Source: Chloroflexota bacterium (GTDB taxonomy: Bacteria > Chloroflexota > Anaerolineae > B4-G1). Taken from it: a stretch of DNA of 13,180 nucleotides. Location of the stretch: contig QMOC01000009.1 of assembly GCA_003648085.1 (NCBI GenBank), positions 1 through 13,180 on the forward strand, read 5' to 3'. The notes under the pieces were generated by a model, which worked only from the letters and a program-made list of their open reading frames with translations, had not been told where the DNA came from and ran no database searches. Positions 8,262 through 13,180 of this stretch are shown piece by piece. The position numbers and the translations under genes are program-made. Every line of letters starts with the position of its first letter. The stretch's first letter is position 1.

Positions 8262-8368
8262 CAACACCTCCTCAGGGGACTGCTGGCTCTGGGCAATAGC
8301 CGCATCATCCCTACGTCGGAAGACACAATTTGGAGGAGAGAGCAGACTTCCTCCTCCCTCCTCCTCAT
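8261..8368 (-). CDS. Possible 35-residue ORF in the rpsJ-rplC spacer
   Basis: The spacer between rpsJ and rplC contains an open frame from ATG 8368 to TGA 8261-8263. Its stop overlaps the rplC ATG as TGATG. GGAGG lies three bases before the ATG. The product would be [20 protein letters not shown] followed by [16 protein letters not shown] recognise no family and see no domain. The codons are shaped by purine-rich DNA at the start and by the rplC ribosome binding site at the end, so chance is a real alternative. If translated, it would couple rplC translation to its own. Confidence 0.25.
   Translation of the reverse strand: MRRREEEVCSLLQIVSSDVGMMRLLPRASSPLRRC
8332..8357 (-). promoter_or_regulatory. 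Hairpin in the rpsJ-rplC spacer that can mask purine-rich SD-like sequence
   Basis: Plus-strand GGAGGAG (8332-8338) is the exact complement of CTCCTCC (8351-8357), with 12 bases between. A second CTCCTCC at 8358-8364 could pair instead. In the mRNA the purine-rich arms look like Shine-Dalgarno sequences and would be masked by pairing with the pyrimidine arm. No U run follows, so it is not a terminator. A regulatory role is inference only. Confidence 0.35.
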
Positions 8369-8384
8369 CAGCCTCCGCCGCCTG

Positions 8385-8693
8385 CTACAACTTGATTTCG
8401 ATATCTACACCGGCCGGCAGATTCAACCGCATCAGGGAATCAATAGTCTTGTTGTCCGGCTCGATAACGTCAATCAGTCGCTTGTGGGTGCGGATCTCGA
8501 AATGCTCGTGCGAATCTTTGTCAATGAAAGTTGAACGACGCACGGTAAAGCGCTCGATCTTGGTCGGCAGCGGTACAGGTCCCACCACCGTAGCGCCTGT
8601 GCGCTCCGCCGTCTCCACGATGCGCTTGGCCGACTCATCGAGCACGCGGTGATCGTAAGCCTTCAACCTGATGCGGATCCTCTGCTTGGCCAT
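8385..8693 (-). CDS. rpsJ: 30S ribosomal protein S10
   Basis: S10 belongs to the 30S head. As NusE it also joins transcription antitermination complexes with NusB. The 102-residue product is full length and conserved throughout: [20 protein letters not shown] at the start, the loop [40 protein letters not shown] (about residues 37-76), and the ending [19 protein letters not shown] 8693 lies 11 bases after the tuf stop. AGGAG is present but only one base from the ATG, an unusually tight spacing; no alternative start fits the family. The stop is TAG and the spacer to rplC is long. Confidence 0.97.
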   Translation of the reverse strand: MAKQRIRIRLKAYDHRVLDESAKRIVETAERTGATVVGPVPLPTKIERFTVRRSTFIDKDSHEHFEIRTHKRLIDVIEPDNKTIDSLMRLNLPAGVDIEIKL

Positions 8694-8704
8694 ACTCCTG
8701 CCAC

Positions 8705-9922
8705 CTAGTCCAGAATCTTGGTGATGACACCTGCACCGACGGTCAGGCCGCCCTCACGGATGGCGAAACGGGAACCCTCCTCAATGGCGACCGGCTCGAT
8801 CAACTCCACTTCCAGATTGACGTTGTCGCCCGGCATCACCATTTCGACGCCCTCCGGCAGGCGGATCTCCCCCGTCACGTCCATCGTGCGGATATAGAAC
8901 TGAGGGCGATAACCGCTGAAGAAAGCCTTATGACGGCCACCCTCTTCCTTGCGCAGCACGTACACCTCACTCATGAAGTGCCGATGAGCCGTGATGCTGC
9001 CCGGAGCGGCGACGACCTGGCCTCGTTCCACCTCATCCCGATCCACACCTCGCAGCAGCAACCCGGCATTGTCGCCCGCCACGACCTTGTCAAGCGTCTT
9101 GTGGAACATCTCCATCGAGGTGACCACCGTCTTGCGTGGCCTCTCCCGCAGCCCGACGATCTCGACCTCGGTCATCGGCAACAGCGTGCCCCGCTCGACA
9201 CGACCGGTGACAACCGTGCCACGCCCCTTGATCGAGAACACATCCTCGATGGGCATCAGGAACGGCTTATCCTCCTCACGCACCGGGGTCGGGATGTAGT
9301 CATCTATCACCCGCATCAACTCCCAGATGCACTGATACTCGGGCGCATCGGGATCGGTGCTCTCGCTTTGCATCGCCTTGAGAGCGCTCCCGCGCACGAT
9401 GGGCGTCTCGTCGCCGGGGAAGCCGTAACCATCGAGCAGTTCCCGCAACTCCAACTCGACCAGTTCCAGCAATTCCGGATCATCCATCAAGTCCACCTTA
9501 TTCAGGAAGACCACGATGGCCGGCACGTTCACCTGACGGGCCAGGAGTACGTGCTCCCGCGTTTGCGGCATCGGGCCGTCCGCCGCCGAGACGACCAGGA
9601 TCGCTCCGTCCATCTGCGCCGCCCCGGTGATCATGTTCTTGATATAGTCCCGATGGCCGGGGCAGTCAATATGAGCATAGTGCCGCTTCTCCGTCTCGTA
9701 CTCGACGTGCGCAATGGCCACGGTCAAGATCTTCGTCGCATCACGGCGGAACATCTTCACGTCAGCCTTCGCCACCTCCTCGTAGGGCTTGTACTCGGCC
9801 AGCCCCTTGAAGGACAGCACCTTGGTCATAGCCGCGGTAAGCGTCGTCTTGCCATGATCAATGTGCCCGATAGTGCCCACGTTGACGTGTGGCTTTGTAC
9901 GTTCAAATTTCTCCTTCGCCAT
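8705..9922 (-). CDS. tuf: Elongation factor Tu with altered switch I region
   Basis: EF-Tu carries aminoacyl-tRNA to the ribosomal A site as a GTPase. The 405-residue product has G1 GHIDHGKT (19-26), G3 DCPGH (86-90), G4 NKVD (141-144) and G5 GSALK (178-182). Domains 2 and 3 are intact, with [23 protein letters not shown] and the ending [15 protein letters not shown]. Two features are odd. Between Tyr47 and the switch I threonine there are 20 residues against 15 in common EF-Tu, and RGITI is replaced by KILTV (64-68), keeping only the threonine (67). Also, DCPGH is followed by Arg91 where bacterial EF-Tu usually has Ala. AAAGGAG lies seven bases before the ATG. The neighbouring fusA keeps RGITI. 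Confidence 0.96.
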   Translation of the reverse strand: MAKEKFERTKPHVNVGTIGHIDHGKTTLTAAMTKVLSFKGLAEYKPYEEVAKADVKMFRRDATKILTVAIAHVEYETEKRHYAHIDCPGHRDYIKNMITGAAQMDGAILVVSAADGPMPQTREHVLLARQVNVPAIVVFLNKVDLMDDPELLELVELELRELLDGYGFPGDETPIVRGSALKAMQSESTDPDAPEYQCIWELMRVIDDYIPTPVREEDKPFLMPIEDVFSIKGRGTVVTGRVERGTLLPMTEVEIVGLRERPRKTVVTSMEMFHKTLDKVVAGDNAGLLLRGVDRDEVERGQVVAAPGSITAHRHFMSEVYVLRKEEGGRHKAFFSGYRPQFYIRTMDVTGEIRLPEGVEMVMPGDNVNLEVELIEPVAIEEGSRFAIREGGLTVGAGVITKILD

Positions 9923-9961
9923 TTCTCGCTCCTTTCGGATGATATGACTTTACTGCGCTTA

Positions 9962-12037
9962 CTAGCCTCCGCCATACATGATGGCGTCCATCCGCTGTTG
10001 ATCTACCTCCGCATAATGATGAAATTCCATCGTAAACGTGCCCCGCCCCTGCGTCACACTCCGCAGGTCGGTTGCATACCCAAACATCTTCGCCAGCGGG
10101 ACGAAGGCACGTATCGCCTGCAACCCTCCCGCTCGGGAATTCATCTCCCTGATCTCGGCTCCTCGAGCGTTCAAATCCCCCACTACGTCGCCGGTGTATG
10201 CCTCCGGCACAACCACCTCCAGATCCATCACCGGCTCCAACAGGACTGGGCCGGCCTCCTCCACTGCCTGATTGAAGGCCATAGAGCCTGCCACTTTGAA
10301 AGCCAGTTCCGAGGACGCCTCCTCATCCCATTCCGCATCGAGCAGCCTGACCTTCACGTCCACCATCTGGTAGCCGGCCAATACGCCGCTCTCCATCGCC
10401 TCGCGGCAGCCTCGTTCGACTGCCTCGACGAACTCCGGTGGCAAGGCCCGGCCTCGTGTGGCATCCTCAAAGGCGAATCCCCCACCGGTAGGTAAAGGCT
10501 CCACCTCCAGCCACACGTGGCCGAAGTGAGCCCGGCCCCCAGCCTGCCGCTCGAACAACCCCTCACCTTCTGCCCGCTGTGTGATCGTCTCACGGTAACT
10601 GACTCGTGGACGGCTCACCCGCCCGCTCACGCCGAACTCACGCACCAGCCGGTCGGTCAGAATCTCCAGATGCAGCTCCCCCATCCCGGAGATGAGCGTC
10701 TGCCCGGTGTTCTCGTCAACCCGCACCACAAAGGTGGGATCTTCCTCGGCCAAACGCCGCAACCCTTCGGCCAGCCGATCCTGATCGGCCATCGTCCTCG
10801 GCTCAATCGCCACCGAGATGACCGGTTCCGGGAAGGAAATCGACTCGAGGATGATCGGCCCCTGGGGCGCACACAACGTCTCGCCGGTGAAAGTGTCTTT
10901 CAGCCCCAGCGTCGCACCGATATCCCCCGCGCTCAACTCCTGGATCTCCTCCCGGCGATCGGCGAACATACGGAGCAACTTGCCGATGCGCTCCTTGCGT
11001 CGCTTGGTAGCGTTGAAGACCCTGGAACCGACCTTCACCTTCCCGGAATAGACCCGGAAATAAGCCAAGCGGCCCACATAAGGGTCGTTCGCGATTTTAA
11101 AGACCAATGCCGCCAAGGGTACATTGGGGTCAGCAGGACGAGTCTCTATCTTTTTTGTATAAGGGTTGAGCCCCTCCACCGGCGGAATATCCAGCGGTGA
11201 GGGCAGGTAATCCACCACCGCATCGAGCAGAGGCTGGATTCCCTTGTTGCGCAACGCCGAGCCACACAGGACCGGATTCAACTGCCCAGACAAAGTCGCC
11301 CGCCGCAGCGCTTGACGCAGTCGAGCAGCCGAAATCTCCTGTCCCTCCAGGTAGAGCATCATTAACTCATCGTCGGTCTCGACGATCTGCTCCAGGGCCT
11401 GCTCCTGCGCCTCACGCACCACATCTTCCAATTCAGGCGGTATCCCCACGACCTCAGGCGCCGCTCCTAACTCGTCCGTCCAGACGATGGCCCGCATCTC
11501 CAGCAGGTCCACCACCCCCCGGAAGTCGGCTTCGCAGCCAATGGGCCATTGAATGGCGACCGGATTGACGGCCAACCGTTCGCGGATCGTTTCGATCGCA
11601 TGAGCGAAATCGGCGCCCAGTTTATCCATCTTGTTAATGAAGGCGATCAGCGGCACACCAAATCCCTGTGCCTGCCGCCACACCGTCTCCGATTGCGGCT
11701 CCACTCCCGCCACCGCATCAAAGACGACGATACCACCGTCAAGAACGCGCAGACTGCGCTGCACCTCAGCGGTGAAATCAATGTGCCCAGGTGTATCTAC
11801 AATGTTAATCTGGTAACCCCGCCAGAAGCAGGTCACGGCTGCTGCCGTGATCGTGATGCCCCGCTCCCGCTCCTGCGCCATCCAATCTGTGACCGTCGTC
11901 CCCTCGTCCACGCTACCCATGCGATGGGTACGACCGGTGTAGAACAGAATGCGCTCAGTCGTCGTCGTCTTGCCCGCGTCAATATGGGCGATAATGCCAA
12001 TGTTCCGTATGCGATCCAGAGAGCGGGCACCGTCCAT
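9962..12037 (-). CDS. fusA: Elongation factor G
   Basis: EF-G is the GTPase that drives translocation of tRNA and mRNA and, with RRF, recycles ribosomes. The 691-residue product is full length. The G domain shows G1 AHIDAGKT (17-24), switch I RERGITIT (57-64), G3 DTPGH (81-85), G4 NKMD (135-138) and G5 GSALRNKG (about residue 260). Domain 2 follows (PYVGRLAYFRVYSGKVKVGSRVFN), then domains III-V with GMGELHLEIL and the domain IV/V region ending in GRGTFTMEFHHYAEV. ATG 12037 is the only start after an in-frame TAA ten codons upstream, but no Shine-Dalgarno sequence precedes it. The spacer before it is a heptad-repeat hairpin. The gene ends with tandem stops TAG TAA. Confidence 0.97.
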   Translation of the reverse strand: MDGARSLDRIRNIGIIAHIDAGKTTTTERILFYTGRTHRMGSVDEGTTVTDWMAQERERGITITAAAVTCFWRGYQINIVDTPGHIDFTAEVQRSLRVLDGGIVVFDAVAGVEPQSETVWRQAQGFGVPLIAFINKMDKLGADFAHAIETIRERLAVNPVAIQWPIGCEADFRGVVDLLEMRAIVWTDELGAAPEVVGIPPELEDVVREAQEQALEQIVETDDELMMLYLEGQEISAARLRQALRRATLSGQLNPVLCGSALRNKGIQPLLDAVVDYLPSPLDIPPVEGLNPYTKKIETRPADPNVPLAALVFKIANDPYVGRLAYFRVYSGKVKVGSRVFNATKRRKERIGKLLRMFADRREEIQELSAGDIGATLGLKDTFTGETLCAPQGPIILESISFPEPVISVAIEPRTMADQDRLAEGLRRLAEEDPTFVVRVDENTGQTLISGMGELHLEILTDRLVREFGVSGRVSRPRVSYRETITQRAEGEGLFERQAGGRAHFGHVWLEVEPLPTGGGFAFEDATRGRALPPEFVEAVERGCREAMESGVLAGYQMVDVKVRLLDAEWDEEASSELAFKVAGSMAFNQAVEEAGPVLLEPVMDLEVVVPEAYTGDVVGDLNARGAEIREMNSRAGGLQAIRAFVPLAKMFGYATDLRSVTQGRGTFTMEFHHYAEVDQQRMDAIMYGGG

Positions 12038-12040
12038 CGC

Positions 12041-12094
12041 ACGTAAAACGTAAAACGCAAAACGTAATTATGCATTACGTTTTACGCATTACGC
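12041..12094 (-). repeat. Heptad-repeat palindrome between rpsG and fusA
   Basis: On the plus strand this is four heptads (ACGTAAA, ACGTAAA, ACGCAAA, ACGTAAT), a five-base centre (12069-12073), then three inverse heptads (ATTACGT, TTTACGC, ATTACGC). In the minus-strand RNA, arms 12074-12094 and 12048-12068 pair at 20 of 21 positions when G-U pairs are counted. Several of those pairs would be A-C mismatches in the other strand. The hairpin ends ten bases before the fusA ATG and fills almost the whole 60-base spacer. The period of seven resembles heptameric short tandem repeats known from cyanobacterial intergenic DNA. Confidence 0.8.
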
Positions 12095-12097
12095 ATA

Positions 12098-12568
12098 TTA
12101 CCACCGGTAATGAGCAAAGGCACGGTTGGCCTCGGCCATCTTGTGGGTATTCTCTTTCTTCTTAACAGCCGCTCCGGTCCCACGCGCCGCGTCTATCAAC
12201 TCACCGGCTAATCTTTCGGCCATTGACTTACCGGGGCGATTGCGCGCAGCAGCCAGCAGCCAACGCATAGCCAGACTGACCTGGCGATGTGGCGGTACCT
12301 CGACCGGAATCTGGTATGTAGAGCCTCCCACGCGACGCGGTTTGACCTCCAGCACCGGTGAGACGTTCCTCACCGCCTCTTCCATCACCTCCAGCGGAGG
12401 CCGCTTCGTCCGCTCCTGAACAATATCCAGTGCGTCATACATGATCCGCGTTGCCAGGCTCTTCTTCCCCTTCTTCATAATCTTATTGATGAACTGAGCC
12501 ACCATCACGCTATTGTAACGAATGTCGGGCTCAATCTGTCGCTTTGGCGGACGATACCGTCGGGGCAT
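12098..12568 (-). CDS. rpsG: 30S ribosomal protein S7
   Basis: S7 starts assembly of the 30S head and contacts the E-site tRNA. In E. coli it represses the str operon by binding the rpsL-rpsG junction. The 156-residue product matches the usual length. It shows MPRRYRPPKRQIEPDIRYNS, the basic helix QFINKIMKKGKKSLATRIMYDAL, the signature VKPRRVGGSTYQIPVEV (about residues 75-91) and the C-terminal KKKENTHKMAEANRAFAHYRW. ATG 12568 has AGGTGAT directly upstream. The rpsL-rpsG spacer is only 17 bases, too short to hold the large S7-binding structure known from E. coli. The stop is TAA, the first bases of a TA-rich spacer. Confidence 0.97.
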   Translation of the reverse strand: MPRRYRPPKRQIEPDIRYNSVMVAQFINKIMKKGKKSLATRIMYDALDIVQERTKRPPLEVMEEAVRNVSPVLEVKPRRVGGSTYQIPVEVPPHRQVSLAMRWLLAAARNRPGKSMAERLAGELIDAARGTGAAVKKKENTHKMAEANRAFAHYRW

Positions 12569-12585
12569 ATCACCTACCTCGATTC

Positions 12586-13005
12586 CTATTTTTTGGGTCG
12601 CTTGGTGCCGTACTTGGAACGCTGCTGTGCACGACCATCTACCCCCGTTGCATCCAGAGCACCTCTAACGATATGGTAGCGCACGCCAGGCAGGTCCTTG
12701 ACGCGCCCGCCCCGCACCAACACCACCGAGTGCTCCTGCAATGTATGCCCTTCACCCGGAATGTAGGCAGTCACCTCGATGCCGTTGGTCAGCCGCACAC
12801 GAGCAATTTTCCGTAGCGCAGAGTTAGGTTTCTTAGGCGTCATCGTGCGTACCTGCGTGCACACACCTCGTTTCTGTGGTGCTCCTTCAGGACGCCGGAT
12901 GCGCTGCCGCTTGAAAGAGTTAAAAGTATACTGCAACGCTGGCGCCTTGGACTTGCGCGGCTTAGGTTTTCTTCCCTTGCGAACTAACTGATTAATAGTA
13001 GGCAC
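12586..13005 (-). CDS. rpsL: 30S ribosomal protein S12 with an insert before the decoding loop (GTG start)
   Basis: S12 monitors codon-anticodon pairing at the decoding centre. From GTG 13005 the product is 139 residues and opens [23 protein letters not shown]. The decoding loop TPKKPNSA (56-63) and [12 protein letters not shown] carry lysines 58 and 103, which correspond to the streptomycin-related lysines of E. coli (43 and 88 counting Met), so both wild-type residues are kept. Asp104 is the residue modified by RimO in other bacteria. Between PAL and PQKRGVC lie 18 residues where E. coli has three, giving a basic 15-residue insert at about 25-42. GAGGGGG precedes the GTG. The frame continues upstream to 13095, but that part overlaps leader hairpins and is not S12-like. 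Confidence 0.96.
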   Translation of the reverse strand: MPTINQLVRKGRKPKPRKSKAPALQYTFNSFKRQRIRRPEGAPQKRGVCTQVRTMTPKKPNSALRKIARVRLTNGIEVTAYIPGEGHTLQEHSVVLVRGGRVKDLPGVRYHIVRGALDATGVDGRAQQRSKYGTKRPKK

Positions 13006-13007
13006 CT

Positions 13008-13046
13008 TTACCCCCTCAAACTCAGTGAAGAAGGCCATCCACCCAT
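13008..13046 (-). CDS. Possible 12-residue leader peptide ORF before rpsL
   Basis: An ATG at 13046, in the loop of the second leader hairpin, opens a frame of 12 codons ([12 protein letters not shown]) that ends in TAA only two bases before the rpsL GTG. GGAGG lies about eight bases upstream of the ATG, within the 5' arm of the hairpin. Translation would therefore need the hairpin to open. There is no recognised leader-peptide family and no run of one amino acid pointing to attenuation. It may be chance. Confidence 0.22.
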   Translation of the reverse strand: MGGWPSSLSLRG

Positions 13047-13062
13047 ACCGATGGCCTCCTTC
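13027..13062 (-). promoter_or_regulatory. Strong 13-bp hairpin in the rpsL leader
   Basis: Minus-strand RNA arms 13062-13050 (GAAGGAGGCCAUC) and 13039-13027 (GAUGGCCUUCUUC) pair at all 13 positions, with one G-U pair, around a ten-base loop. On the plus strand that wobble would be an A-C mismatch, which favours function in this transcript. The hairpin ends about ten bases before the rpsL ribosome binding site (13011-13017). No U run follows, so it is not an intrinsic terminator. A site for autogenous control by a str-operon protein is possible but not shown. Confidence 0.7.
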
Positions 13063-13097
13063 ATAAATCCCTAAACAAACCCTTTTGCTTGTCAACC

Positions 13098-13124
13098 GGG
13101 CAGCAGGGGCTCTAGCTGCTGCCC
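13098..13124 (-). promoter_or_regulatory. Perfect 9-bp hairpin at the start of the rpsL leader
   Basis: Arms 13098-13106 (GGGCAGCAG) and 13116-13124 (CTGCTGCCC) are exact complements separated by nine bases. The hairpin begins a few bases downstream of the predicted transcription start, so it would form near the 5' end of the operon mRNA. It is followed by CGGTTGACAAG, without a U run. It could stabilise the mRNA end or belong to a two-hairpin regulatory leader with the structure at 13027-13062. Confidence 0.6.
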
Positions 13125-13137
13125 ATCTGGTGAGTAT

Positions 13138-13165
13138 ATATTACCACAAAACTGCCAGAAGTCAA
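13138..13165 (-). promoter_or_regulatory. Likely sigma-70 type promoter of the cluster
   Basis: On the minus strand TTGACT (13165-13160) matches the -35 consensus at five of six positions. It is separated by 16 bases from TAATAT (13143-13138), a -10 element preceded by TGG as an extended -10 (TGnTAATAT). Transcription would start near 13131, giving a leader of about 125 bases before rpsL. This is the only AT-rich, promoter-like stretch in the window and sits just upstream of the first gene. The gene further upstream is outside the window, so read-through from it cannot be excluded. Confidence 0.6.
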
Positions 13166-13180
13166 ACCACGTATCAGAAA

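Noticed and set aside
7512..8534. Plus-strand open frame of 340 codons across rplC and rpsJ
   Set aside because: Antisense shadow of conserved ribosomal genes, with low-complexity composition and no recognisable motif.
9700..9790. Compensated frameshift as the cause of the odd EF-Tu switch I
   Set aside because: The two alternative frames meet stops within this stretch and neither yields a PEE/RGITI-like sequence, so the in-frame reading is real unless the assembly is wrong.
8930..10495. Long plus-strand open frame (521 codons) across tuf and fusA
   Set aside because: It lies antisense to two unmistakable elongation-factor genes, is rich in His, Leu and Arg as expected from a GC-rich shadow frame, and shows no domain or ribosome binding site.
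545..13005. UAG read as a sense codon
   Set aside because: Each TAG falls at the normal end of a ribosomal protein and is followed within bases by the next gene's ribosome binding site.
13006..13095. N-terminal extension of rpsL to TTG 13095
   Set aside because: S12 proteins start at PTINQ; the extension reads through the leader hairpin, and its TTG is part of a TTGACA sequence.
13067..13095. Second promoter with perfect TTGACA (13095-13090)
   Set aside because: At 16-17 base spacing the -10 would be TAGGGA or AGGGAT, which is poor. It remains possible as a weak promoter whose start would fall near the hairpin at 13062.

Overview
The window is one uninterrupted block of translation genes, all read on the minus strand (right to left in window coordinates). 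It is the joined str, S10 and spc ribosomal-protein clusters in the classical bacterial order: rpsL, rpsG, fusA, tuf, rpsJ, rplC, rplD, rplW, rplB, rpsS, rplV, rpsC, rplP, rpmC, rpsQ, rplN, rplX, rplE, rpsN, rpsH, rplF, rplR and rpsE. The last gene runs off the left edge. There are 23 genes, 22 of them complete. No tRNA, mobile element or CRISPR array was seen. The plus-strand open frames are antisense shadows of these genes.

The organism is a GC-rich bacterium. Its S14 is the short zinc-binding form, its L24 carries an extra four-cysteine motif, and its S12 has a long insert before the PQKRGVC segment. The overall sequence style suggests Chloroflexota (Anaerolineae-like), but that is an inference from memory and not a result.

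Region by region: 13006-13180 is the leader of the cluster, with a likely sigma-70 promoter and two tandem hairpins before a GTG-started rpsL. Positions 8705-13005 hold the str genes (S12, S7, EF-G, EF-Tu). Positions 3066-8693 hold the S10-type genes and the first spc gene (rplN). Positions 1-3038 hold the rest of the spc genes. Most spacers are 1-40 bases, and two gene pairs overlap (rpmC/rpsQ and rpsQ/rplN), so one long co-transcribed unit with translational coupling is likely. Three spacers are longer: rpsG-fusA (60), rpsC-rplP (74) and rpsJ-rplC (123). Each contains an inverted repeat, and the last also contains a possible 35-codon ORF that overlaps the rplC start as TGATG.

The gene set is ordinary. 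The interest lies in the details: an EF-Tu whose switch I region is five residues longer than usual and lacks the RGITI motif, an S12 insert beside the decoding-centre loop, a fusA start with no Shine-Dalgarno sequence next to a heptad-repeat hairpin, a structured rpsL leader, and strong use of TAG as stop codon (16 of 22 genes). I found no new multi-gene system.
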